From Paenibacillaceae bacterium (lineage in GTDB: Bacteria; Bacillota; Bacilli; Paenibacillales; YIM-B00363), in NCBI GenBank assembly GCA_018969805.1, contig JAGWXQ010000099.1, positions 1-5,905 of the forward strand: a DNA stretch of 5,905 nt, given 5' to 3'. This document shows, piece after piece, positions 1 to 5,290 of the stretch. Every line of letters starts with the position of its first letter. Within the stretch, counting starts at the first letter, position 1. A program made the position numbers and the translations under genes. The notes beneath the pieces were generated by a model, which saw only the letters and a list, made by a program, of their open reading frames with translations, was not told where the DNA came from and did not search any database.

Positions 1-437
1 TGGATTACAGCCTTGTTTATTTCATCCACGTTCTTGGGGCGCTTATGGTTGGGTTTTACCTCATTATGCCGTTTGTGACGCTGACGCTGCGCGGGCTGAC
101 GGCACCGGTGCAGATCGGGTTTGCGCGCGGGATGCGAAAGCTCAATACGATTGCGCAGTGGTTGTTGATCGTCCAGTTTTTGACAGGCGGGTATTTAATT
201 GGGCTTGTGAAAGGGTTTAGTGTACCGTGGATGGTGTCGGTCGTCGTCGTGTTTGTGTTGCTTGGGGCGGCATCGGGAATGCTCGGCGCATCGCTCAAGC
301 GCATCGTCAAGTCGGCAGAGGGCATCGGAGTGGGCAGTGTGGCAAGCCATGCGACCAGAGCATTGTTGTGGAGCATTGTGGCGTCGTTGTCGGTGCTGTA
401 CTTGACCGTATCGATGGTGTTTCCGCGCTGGATATGA
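1..437 (+). CDS. Small four-helix integral membrane protein, 5' end at or just before the window edge
   Basis: The reading frame is open from position 3 to the TGA at 435-437, giving 144 visible residues. Four hydrophobic segments can be seen, at roughly visible residues 2-25, 45-68, 76-97 and 119-140. They are separated by short basic loops such as ARGMRKLN and ASLKRIVK, as in a polytopic inner-membrane protein, and the last residues are PRWI. The window opens with TG followed by GAT TAC AGC, so the missing base may be the A (or G/T) of a start codon. That would give a protein beginning MDYSLVYFIHVLG, about 145 residues, with helix 1 starting at once, so the gene may lack only one base. I recognise no catalytic motif; the general look is that of uncharacterised DUF2269-like small membrane proteins, but that is only a resemblance. 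It converges on the yfbR-like gene with 5 bp between stop codons and no room for a separate terminator. Confidence 0.75.
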   Translation, partial: DYSLVYFIHVLGALMVGFYLIMPFVTLTLRGLTAPVQIGFARGMRKLNTIAQWLLIVQFLTGGYLIGLVKGFSVPWMVSVVVVFVLLGAASGMLGASLKRIVKSAEGIGVGSVASHATRALLWSIVASLSVLYLTVSMVFPRWI

Positions 438-442
438 TGCGT

Positions 443-1015
443 CTACGGCGTTTGCAGTTCGTCCAGCGATTTGTGCACGCTTGGTGCGAGATGGATGAGA
501 AAATACGTGACTGCGGGCATGTCGAGCGCGCGCAGTGATTGCAGCGTTTGCGCTTCGGCATGGACAAACTCGCGGTTGCCGTTTGTGCGCTCGGTGACGC
601 ATTTGAGGTATGCGTCCAATATGTCGGCGGCTTTGACGTACGGATCGGCGTCATCGACGCCGATCAGCGATGTGTACGTAGGGCGGATGTGTGCGGGCAC
701 GAGGTCGTGCAGCCGTGTGGCTGCGATGCGCTCGATTGCCCGAAAGTTTTGTAGGAGGGCCTCGTTGTGGTGTTTGACCGGTGTCGGAATATCTCCCGTA
801 AACGCCTCTGTGGCATCGTGAAACAGTGCCCGCACCGCACTCCGCTCGGGGTCGGTGTGGACACCGTATACGTCGCGGTCGATCGTCGCTAAGGTGTGGG
901 CGAGGATGGCGACGTAATACGAATGTTCGGCGACGTTTTCATGGACGCTATTGCGCATGAGGCTCCAGCGGGAGATGTAGCGCAACCGGTACAAAACTGC
1001 AAAAAAATGAGACAT
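443..1015 (-). CDS. yfbR: YfbR-family HD-domain 5'-deoxynucleotidase
   Basis: This is a 190-residue cytoplasmic metal-dependent phosphohydrolase of the HD superfamily. Family members dephosphorylate deoxynucleoside 5'-monophosphates, so a role in dNTP pool balance and salvage is expected. The N-terminus MSHFFAVLYRLRYISRW matches the E. coli YfbR start, including the Arg-Trp pair (R16-W17) used in substrate binding. The HD metal ligands are present: H31 in ENVAEHS, H66-D67 in FHDATE, and D131 in VKAADILDAYLK. E70 and the following TGDIPTPVK also match the family. The length is close to the 199 residues of E. coli YfbR. I chose ATG at 1013-1015 over in-frame ATGs at 1022-1024 and 1037-1039 because AGGAAAGG lies 9 nt upstream of it and homology begins there. 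The gene is divergent from the fumarase gene, with 84 bp between starts. Family assignment is firm; exact substrate preference is inferred. Confidence 0.93.
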   Translation of the reverse strand: MSHFFAVLYRLRYISRWSLMRNSVHENVAEHSYYVAILAHTLATIDRDVYGVHTDPERSAVRALFHDATEAFTGDIPTPVKHHNEALLQNFRAIERIAATRLHDLVPAHIRPTYTSLIGVDDADPYVKAADILDAYLKCVTERTNGNREFVHAEAQTLQSLRALDMPAVTYFLIHLAPSVHKSLDELQTP

Positions 1016-1024
1016 CGCAAACAT

Positions 1025-1032
1025 CCTTTCCT
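1025..1032 (-). promoter_or_regulatory. Ribosome-binding site of the yfbR-like gene
   Basis: Read on the minus strand, AGGAAAGG lies 9 nt before the ATG at 1015. The in-frame ATG at 1024-1022 directly abuts this site and the ATG at 1039 lies upstream of it, so the site decides the start in favour of 1015. Confidence 0.75.
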
Positions 1033-1050
1033 GGCACAAGGTGTACAGTC

Positions 1051-1059
1051 ATTGTAGCA
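1051..1059 (-). promoter_or_regulatory. Candidate extended -10 promoter for the yfbR-like gene
   Basis: The minus strand reads TGCTACAAT, an extended -10 (TGn plus TACAAT, 5 of 6 to TATAAT). No good -35 hexamer lies 17 bp upstream (CGCTCC), as is tolerated for TGn-type sigma-A promoters. Transcription would start near 1044, giving a leader of about 29 nt before the ATG at 1015. It sits inside the imperfect dyad GTG-TACA / TGTA-g-CAC at 1041-1060, which could be an operator in this divergent intergenic region. This is prediction from pattern only. Confidence 0.4.
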
Positions 1060-1087
1060 CACCAAAGGCAGGTGGAGCGTGCATACG

Positions 1088-1093
1088 AAGGGG
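1088..1093 (+). promoter_or_regulatory. Ribosome-binding site of the fumarase gene
   Basis: AAGGGG ends 6 nt before ATG at 1100-1102, an ideal spacing. The frame is also open from a GTG at 1079, seven codons upstream, but that codon would place the Shine-Dalgarno sequence inside the coding region. The site therefore favours 1100. I found no convincing sigma-A promoter on the plus strand between 1016 and 1088; TACAGT at 1044-1049 is a weak -10 candidate without a partner. Confidence 0.75.
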
Positions 1094-1099
1094 ATAGCC

Positions 1100-2632
1100 A
1101 TGAACAGAAATTGGGAAGCGATTACGCACAGCATCGAGCAGCTCATTACCGAAACGGCGACGAATTTGCCCCAAGACGTGCGGGACGCGATCGAAAAAGC
1201 ATCGATGCAAGAGGATGCGGGGACGCGGGCGGCGTTGTCGCTGTCTGTGATCGGGCAAAACATCGATTGTGCAACGCAGGCGGTTGCGCCGATTTGTCAA
1301 GATACCGGGATGCCGACATTTTGGGTACACGTACCCGAAGGCGAGCACCACAAGCGTTGGAAAGAATCGATACACAGCGCGGTTGTCGCTGCAACGTCCA
1401 AAGGCGTATTGCGCACGAATACGGTCGATAGCCTTACAGGGGAAAATTGTGAAAACAACATCGGCATCGGGATGCCGGTCATCCACATCGCGCATTGGGA
1501 GCGCGATGAAGCGCACGTCGTTTTGTTGCTCAAAGGCGGAGGATGCGAAAACAAAAACAACCAGTACAGCTTGCCGTGTACATTGCCGGGGCTCGGTTTG
1601 GCGGGGCGTGACATTGATGGTGTACGCAAATGTATTTTGCATGCGGTGTATGAGGCGCAAGGGCAGGGATGCAGTGCGGGATTTATCGGGGTTTGTATCG
1701 GAGGCGATCGAACGACGGGGTATGCGCTTGCGAAGCGGCAGTTGTTGGAGCGTCTTGATGTGCCGAACGAAAACCCGGTGCTCGCTGAGCTGGAGCGCGT
1801 CGTCATGGACAGTGCCAATGCACTGGGCATCGGCACGATGGGCTTTGGTGGAGAAGCGACGCTGCTTGGCGTGCGCGCATGCGTGGCGCATCGTTTGCCT
1901 GCAAGTTTTTTTGTGTCGATCGCGTACAATTGTTGGGCGTTTCGCCGACAAGGCATCGCATTGGATGGGGACGGAGCAATCGCATCGTGGCTGTACCCGC
2001 GCGGGCAGTCGGTGCAGCGCGAACCGGTAGCGATTGCGGAGGGTGGTTCTGGACGCGTCGTCGCGTTGCACACACCGCTGACTGAGCAAGACGTGCGCAG
2101 TTTGCGTGTAGGCGACGTCGTCCTATTCAGCGGGCCCCTGTATACAGGACGCGATGCCGTGCACAAGCTGCTTATGCGTACTGCGCCCCCGATTGATTTG
2201 CAGGGTGCGGCATTGTACCATTGCGGACCGGTCGTGATGAAAGACGGAGACGCGTATGCGATCAAAGCAGCAGGTCCGACGACATCGATGCGTGAAGAGC
2301 CGTATCAAGCGCACATTTTGCGCACGTATGGCGTCCGTGCCGTCATTGGAAAAGGGGGCATGGGCAAAAACACCCTCGATGCGTTGCGCGAAGTCGGGGC
2401 AGTGTACTGCAACGCAATTGGCGGTGCGGCACAAGTGTACGCCAATGCGGTGCGCCGGGTCATCGATGTGCATTGGGCGCACTTGGGCATTCCCGAGGCG
2501 ATGTGGCATTTGGACGTTGCTGATTTTGCTGCGGTCGTTACGATGGATGCGTGGGGCAATAGTTTGCATCAGGATGTGGAACGGTCGTCATTTGAGAAGC
2601 TCACCCAGTTTGCAGACCGCGTATTTGCATGA
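1100..2632 (+). CDS. fumA: Class I (iron-sulfur) fumarate hydratase, fused single chain
   Basis: The 510-residue product is a class I fumarase, a cytosolic [4Fe-4S] hydro-lyase interconverting fumarate and L-malate in the TCA cycle. The alpha-type half (about residues 10-285) carries APICQDTG (C66), NNIGIGMPVIH, KGGGCENKNNQYSLP, GCSAGFIGVCIGGDR (C191) and SIAYNCWAFRR (C278). C66, C191 and C278 are spaced like the three cluster ligands of E. coli FumA. The beta-type half (about 318-510) carries RVVALHTPLTEQDVRSLRVGD, FSGPLYTGRDAVH, YHCGPVV and VIGKGGMGKNT. Both halves are full length and fused, as in FumA/FumB, and not split as in tartrate dehydratase TtdAB or archaeal two-subunit fumarases. 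Substrate is inferred: related fused enzymes can also act on tartrate or mesaconate. The stop overlaps the next gene's start (ATGA, 2629-2632), implying cotranscription and translational coupling. Such enzymes are oxygen-labile, unlike class II FumC/CitG. Confidence 0.93.
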   Translation: MNRNWEAITHSIEQLITETATNLPQDVRDAIEKASMQEDAGTRAALSLSVIGQNIDCATQAVAPICQDTGMPTFWVHVPEGEHHKRWKESIHSAVVAATSKGVLRTNTVDSLTGENCENNIGIGMPVIHIAHWERDEAHVVLLLKGGGCENKNNQYSLPCTLPGLGLAGRDIDGVRKCILHAVYEAQGQGCSAGFIGVCIGGDRTTGYALAKRQLLERLDVPNENPVLAELERVVMDSANALGIGTMGFGGEATLLGVRACVAHRLPASFFVSIAYNCWAFRRQGIALDGDGAIASWLYPRGQSVQREPVAIAEGGSGRVVALHTPLTEQDVRSLRVGDVVLFSGPLYTGRDAVHKLLMRTAPPIDLQGAALYHCGPVVMKDGDAYAIKAAGPTTSMREEPYQAHILRTYGVRAVIGKGGMGKNTLDALREVGAVYCNAIGGAAQVYANAVRRVIDVHWAHLGIPEAMWHLDVADFAAVVTMDAWGNSLHQDVERSSFEKLTQFADRVFA

Positions 2633-3783
2633 GTGTCTTCGATATCGGCATTATTGCGTTGGGCATCGCTGTGCTTGTGGGCGTCTTTTCGCGGCGCAAA
2701 AAAAATGTGGAACCACCGAATGAATGGGAGCAGCGGTTGCGCGCATTGGAAGCGCAGTGGAATGGGGTCATTGAACGGCTTGATTTTGGGATGATGCGCA
2801 TCGCGATCGATGGGCGTATCGTACTGGCGAATGCACAGGCGCTGCGGTACGTCGGCGCAACCGAACACGATGTGGCGCAACACGGTGTGCGCTGTATGCG
2901 CACGCCCCCGGACGTTGCGCGGCTGTGCATGCAGTGCGCCCAATCGCGCGAACGCATTCGTGAAGACGTATGGTTGGCGCAACAGCAGTGCGCGTTGCAC
3001 GTCACGTATGCCCCGCTTGACGACGGTTCGCTCGATGTCCTCGTCGTCATGCACGATGTGACCGACGTCCGCAGGCTGGAGCGTGTGCGCAATGAGTTTG
3101 TCGCAAACGTGACGCATGAGCTCAAGACGCCTCTTGCAGCAATTCAAGGATTTGCCGAGACGTTGCGCAGCGGAGCACTGCGTGATGAAGAGACGGCGTT
3201 GCAATTTTTGCATATTATTGGAGAAGAAGCGGAGCGGCTCAATCGGCTCATCGGGGACGTGCTCGATTTGTCGCGGATGGAGTCTGGAGCACTCGACATG
3301 CACTTTAGTCCGATCGAATTGGGCGCATTTGTGCAGCGCACAGTACGTATGCTGGATGCAGAAGCGGCCAAACGGGCGATCGTCCTGCGTACAGAGATTG
3401 AGAGCGAGGCGTTTATCGAGGCGGATGAAGATCGATTGCAGCAAATTTTGATCAACGTCCTTGCCAATGCGATTGCGTACGCGCACGACGGCGGTGTCGT
3501 GTGCATACGGATTGAAGAAGCGGTGGGCGATGCGTCTGACGGAGGAAGCACGCGCATCGTCGTGCGCGATGAAGGGATCGGTATTCCGCAAGAAGATGTA
3601 CCGCGTATTTTCGAACGTTTTTACCGTGTGGACAAAGCGCGGACCCGTACGTCAGGGGGGACGGGACTGGGGCTGAGCATCGTCAAACACCTCGTTGAGT
3701 GTCATCGCGGGCGCATCTCGATCGACAGTGAAGTTGGTGTCGGTACGACGGTTGCGATTGAATTGCCCAACGTACAATGGTGA
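2629..3783 (+). CDS. PhoR/WalK-type membrane sensor histidine kinase
   Basis: The 384-residue product has one N-terminal hydrophobic helix (residues 5-20) followed by SRRKK. A PAS-like region (about 45-145; LDFGMMRIAIDGRIVLANAQ) and then the kinase core follow. The H-box is FVANVTHELKTPLAAIQG with phosphoacceptor H163, the N-box is INVLANAIAYA (N276, N280), the G1 box is VRDEGIGIP (D314) and the F/G2 region runs from IFERFYRVDKAR to GGTGLGLSIVKHL. All ATP-binding motifs look intact. There is no extracytoplasmic domain and no recognisable HAMP, so it is much shorter than B. subtilis PhoR or WalK and closer in plan to streptococcal VicK. The PAS region has four cysteines (C89, C100, C103, C121), with CMQC at 100-103. 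No good Shine-Dalgarno precedes ATG 2629, which overlaps the fumarase stop, so translation is probably coupled. Its partner is most likely the regulator downstream. The signal is unknown. Confidence 0.93.
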   Translation: MSVFDIGIIALGIAVLVGVFSRRKKNVEPPNEWEQRLRALEAQWNGVIERLDFGMMRIAIDGRIVLANAQALRYVGATEHDVAQHGVRCMRTPPDVARLCMQCAQSRERIREDVWLAQQQCALHVTYAPLDDGSLDVLVVMHDVTDVRRLERVRNEFVANVTHELKTPLAAIQGFAETLRSGALRDEETALQFLHIIGEEAERLNRLIGDVLDLSRMESGALDMHFSPIELGAFVQRTVRMLDAEAAKRAIVLRTEIESEAFIEADEDRLQQILINVLANAIAYAHDGGVVCIRIEEAVGDASDGGSTRIVVRDEGIGIPQEDVPRIFERFYRVDKARTRTSGGTGLGLSIVKHLVECHRGRISIDSEVGVGTTVAIELPNVQW

Positions 3784-3787
3784 CGCT

Positions 3788-3816
3788 TGTGTTGCCACAG
3801 TACAATGTGATACAAT
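3788..3816 (+). promoter_or_regulatory. Candidate promoter for the response regulator gene
   Basis: TTGTGT at 3788-3793 (3 of 6 to TTGACA) and TACAAT at 3811-3816 are separated by 17 bp. TGA immediately before the -10 (3808-3810) makes it an extended -10. Transcription would start near 3823, about 38 nt before the GTG start. It lies in the 77-bp gap between kinase and regulator, so the regulator may be transcribed both from the fumarase operon and from here. Not experimentally supported. Confidence 0.5.
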
Positions 3817-3826
3817 AAAGTAAAAC
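3801..3826 (+). repeat. Three 10-bp-phased short direct repeats upstream of the regulator
   Basis: TACAAT (3801-3806), TACAAT (3811-3816) and the degenerate TAAAAC (3821-3826) begin exactly 10 bp apart, with 4-bp spacers GTGA and AAAG. Tandem half-sites at one-helical-turn spacing are the usual recognition pattern of OmpR/PhoB-family regulators (typically 10-11 bp). They overlap the predicted -10, so they could be an autoregulatory site. The central repeat may simply be the -10 hexamer. Confidence 0.35.
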
Positions 3827-3846
3827 GATTGTGATTGCGGAAACAT

Positions 3847-3855
3847 AAGGGGGGG
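3847..3855 (+). promoter_or_regulatory. Ribosome-binding site setting a GTG start for the response regulator
   Basis: AAGGGGGGG ends 5 nt before GTG at 3861-3863. The long G-run is unusual but pairs well with the anti-Shine-Dalgarno sequence. Receiver homology begins within four residues of this GTG (QNVLVVEDE), and no ATG sits at that position, so GTG is the supported start. Confidence 0.75.
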
Positions 3856-3860
3856 TCTTC

Positions 3861-4589
3861 GTGGGACAAAATGTATTGGTCGTCGAAGATGAACAGACGC
3901 TTTCGCGATTGCTGACATACAATTTGGAACAAGAAGGCTATTGTGTGCATCATTGCAACCACGGTGTCGTTGCGTTGCAGCGCATCATGGAGGAATCGTT
4001 TGATCTTGTGATTCTCGACATTATGCTTCCGGGGATCAATGGGTTTGAAGTATTGACCAAGATGCGTCAGCGGGGCATTAAGACACCGGTCATCGTGTTG
4101 ACGGCGCGCAATGCGGAGGCAGACGTCGTACAAGGGCTCAAGCTCGGTGCGGACGATTATATGACAAAGCCTTTTGGTGTCGCAGAGTTGCTCGCGCGTG
4201 TCGCGGCGGTCATGCGCAGAGCGCGCAGCAGCGATGGAGACGCGGTGCTCCGTCCAGGGCAAGAGCGCGTCATTACGATCGGGGGCGTGTCCATTTACCC
4301 AGAGCGGTACGAAGTGACGATTGATGGTGCGGCGATTTCGTTGCGTCCGAAAGAGTTTGAAGTGCTTCAGTACATGGCCCAGCGGCCGGGTGTGGTCGTG
4401 ACCCGTGACGATTTGATGAACATCGTCTGGGGCTTTGATTATGTCGGGGGACAGCGGACGGTCGATGTGCACGTCTCGACATTGCGCAAAAAGCTGGAGA
4501 ACAATCCGTTTAGCGTGCGCATCGAGTCGATTCGTGGGGTCGGATACAAGCTCGTCCAAGTGCGCAAAGCGCTCGTGCATTCGGAGTGA
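3861..4589 (+). CDS. OmpR/PhoB-family response regulator (PhoP-like)
   Basis: The 242-residue product is a DNA-binding response regulator. The receiver domain (about 1-122) has the acidic pair E9-D10 in VVEDE, phosphoacceptor D53 in VILDIMLPGINGFEVL, T81 in VLTAR and K103 in DDYMTKPF, so every residue needed for phosphotransfer is present. The winged-helix domain (about 140-235) shows LRPKEFEVLQYMAQRPG, then VVVTRDDLMNIVWGFDY, recognition-helix sequence RTVDVHVSTLRKKLE and the wing RIESIRGVGYKL. This matches the PhoB/PhoP/ResD class and full family length. The kinase gene 77 bp upstream is the obvious partner. The order kinase-then-regulator is the reverse of B. subtilis phoP-phoR and walR-walK. 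Start is GTG, fixed by a strong RBS. Target genes cannot be read from sequence; possible self-binding sites lie at 3801-3826. I leave the symbol blank because PhoP, ResD and related paralogues cannot be separated by eye. Confidence 0.95.
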   Translation: MGQNVLVVEDEQTLSRLLTYNLEQEGYCVHHCNHGVVALQRIMEESFDLVILDIMLPGINGFEVLTKMRQRGIKTPVIVLTARNAEADVVQGLKLGADDYMTKPFGVAELLARVAAVMRRARSSDGDAVLRPGQERVITIGGVSIYPERYEVTIDGAAISLRPKEFEVLQYMAQRPGVVVTRDDLMNIVWGFDYVGGQRTVDVHVSTLRKKLENNPFSVRIESIRGVGYKLVQVRKALVHSE

Positions 4590-4598
4590 TCCGTGTCG

Positions 4599-4658
4599 AA
4601 ATTTTTTTTAAAAATTTGCGTGCACCCTGTTGCAATGTTCCGCATATCGTGCTATAGT
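4599..4658 (+). promoter_or_regulatory. Promoter of the tRNA operon with UP-like A/T tract
   Basis: TTGCAA (-35, 4630-4635) and TATAGT (-10, 4653-4658) are separated by exactly 17 bp, and TGC precedes the -10, making it extended. Upstream, 4599-4617 is a pure A/T tract (AAATTTTT, TTT, AAAAATTT), placed where an UP element would contact the RNA polymerase alpha subunit; it is also nearly self-complementary. The expected start is near 4665, giving a leader of about 42 nt before tRNA-Asn. The leader contains the palindrome TGCGTTACGCA (4692-4702) just before the tRNA 5' end. The tract may also serve the upstream gene as a weak terminator, because a 4-bp GTGA-loop hairpin (4582-4593) precedes the T-run, but that is doubtful. 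Confidence 0.75.
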
Positions 4659-4706
4659 ATGAAAGTCGCCTTTTGAGACGTACATGTTCGTTGCGTTACG
4701 CATCGT

Positions 4707-4779
4707 TCCCTGATAGCTCAGTTGGTAGAGCACTCGGCTGTTAACCGAGTTGTCACAGGTTCGAGTCCTGTTCAGGGAG
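4707..4779 (+). tRNA. tRNA-Asn (GTT)
   Basis: Cloverleaf with acceptor TCCCTGA/TCAGGGA, D arm GCTC/GAGC, anticodon arm CTCGG-CTGTTAA-CCGAG (anticodon GTT at 4740-4742) and T arm ACAGG-TTCGAGT-CCTGT. Discriminator is G. It is followed by TCAC, so the CCA end is not encoded. First gene of the operon. Confidence 0.98.
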
Positions 4780-4785
4780 TCACTT

Positions 4786-4876
4786 GGAGAGGTGTCCGAG
4801 TGGTCGAAGGAGCACGATTGGAAATCGTGTAGGTGTGACAAGCGCCTCGAGGGTTCGAATCCCTCTCTCTCCGCCA
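4786..4876 (+). tRNA. tRNA-Ser (GGA)
   Basis: Class II tRNA with acceptor GGAGAGG/TCTCTCC (last pair G-U) and anticodon stem CACGA/TCGTG with anticodon GGA at 4820-4822. It has a long variable arm (AGGTG/CGCCT stem, within 4830-4848) and T arm GAGGG-TTCGAAT-CCCTC. Discriminator G, and CCA is encoded at 4874-4876. Confidence 0.97.
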
Positions 4877-4937
4877 GCATACGCATCGGCGCTTGGGCAT
4901 CGGGAGAAGACATCATGAAGTTCGCGATGCGTGGCAT
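4877..4937 (+). other. Intergenic spacer of the tRNA operon with a possible stem
   Basis: This 61-nt spacer is by far the longest in the cluster (the others are 3-26 nt). ACGCATCG at 4881-4888 is exactly complementary to CGATGCGT at 4925-4932, so the precursor RNA could form an 8-bp stem looping out 36 nt and bringing the ends of tRNA-Ser and tRNA-Glu together. I see no gene or tRNA remnant in it. Confidence 0.5.
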
Positions 4938-5009
4938 GGCCCGTTGGTCAAGGGGTTAAGACACCTCCCTTTCACGGAGGTAACAGGGGTTCGAATCCCC
5001 TACGGGTCA
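4938..5009 (+). tRNA. tRNA-Glu (TTC)
   Basis: Acceptor GGCCCGT/ACGGGTC (second pair G-U), anticodon arm CCTCC-CTTTCAC-GGAGG (anticodon TTC at 4971-4973), T arm AGGGG-TTCGAAT-CCCCT, discriminator A. It is followed by TCTC, so no CCA is encoded. In Firmicutes this tRNA also feeds transamidation to Gln-tRNA and tetrapyrrole synthesis. Confidence 0.97.
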
Positions 5010-5022
5010 TCTCGGTCGGATT

Positions 5023-5095
5023 GGACGCTTAGCTCAGCCGGGAGAGCATCTGCCTTACAAGCAGAGGGTCGGCGGTTCGATCCCGTCAGCGTCCA
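5023..5095 (+). tRNA. tRNA-Val (TAC)
   Basis: Acceptor GGACGCT/AGCGTCC, D stem GCTC/GAGC, anticodon arm TCTGC-CTTACAA-GCAGA (anticodon TAC at 5056-5058), T arm GGCGG-TTCGATC-CCGTC with one G-U pair. Discriminator A; CCA is not encoded. Confidence 0.97.
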
Positions 5096-5102
5096 TCGTT
5101 AT

Positions 5103-5176
5103 CGCGGGGTGGAGCAGTCAGGTAGCTCGTCGGGCTCATAACCCGAAGGCCGCAGGTTCGAATCCTGCCCCCGCAA
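5103..5176 (+). tRNA. Initiator tRNA-fMet (CAT)
   Basis: Anticodon CAT at 5137-5139. Three initiator hallmarks are visible. The first acceptor position is a C1 x A72 mismatch (CGCGGGG against CCCCGCA). The anticodon stem TCGGG/CCCGA carries three consecutive G-C pairs next to the loop. The D stem has A11-U24. It is therefore the initiator, not an elongator Met or an Ile2 tRNA. Discriminator A; it is followed by TCG, so CCA is not encoded. Confidence 0.97.
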
Positions 5177-5187
5177 TCGATGTTTTT

Positions 5188-5264
5188 GGAGCTGTGGTGT
5201 AGTGGCCCAACATGCCTGCCTGTCACGCAGGAGACCGCGGGTTCGAATCCCGTCAGCTCCGCCA
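5188..5264 (+). tRNA. tRNA-Asp (GTC)
   Basis: Acceptor GGAGCTG/CAGCTCC, anticodon arm CCTGC-CTGTCAC-GCAGG (anticodon GTC at 5222-5224), T arm GCGGG-TTCGAAT-CCCGT, discriminator G, CCA encoded at 5262-5264. Confidence 0.98.
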
Positions 5265-5290
5265 TTGTTGCTCACGCATGTTGCGGTTTT

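Noticed and set aside
1016..1039. Upstream in-frame ATGs (1039 and 1024, minus) for the yfbR-like gene
   Set aside because: The Shine-Dalgarno AGGAAAGG is correctly spaced only for ATG 1015, and family homology begins at MSHFF.
1079..1099. GTG at 1079 as an upstream start for the fumarase
   Set aside because: It would swallow the AAGGGG ribosome-binding site at 1088-1093 and add seven residues with no family support; ATG 1100 has ideal spacing.
1049..2089. Long open frame on the minus strand opposite the fumarase gene (346 codons)
   Set aside because: It lies wholly opposite a full-length gene with conserved motifs. Its translation is Arg/His/Cys-rich and low in recognisable motifs, which is typical of an antisense shadow in GC-biased DNA.
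2569..3591. Long minus-strand open frame opposite the kinase gene (340 codons)
   Set aside because: It has the same shadow composition, no motif and no ribosome-binding site of note, and the plus-strand kinase explains the region fully.
3801..3826. A true B. subtilis-type PhoP box
   Set aside because: The repeats read TACAAT (or ATTGTA on the other strand), not TTAACA/TTTACA, so I list them only as phased repeats.
3702..4580. Minus-strand open frame opposite the response regulator (292 codons)
   Set aside because: It mirrors the regulator codons, is His/Arg-rich and lacks any domain signature.
4582..4609. Intrinsic terminator of the response regulator gene
   Set aside because: The only hairpin before the T-run is a 4-bp CGGA/TCCG stem with a GTGA loop, overlapping the stop codon and 8 nt from the Ts. 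It is too weak to list as a terminator.
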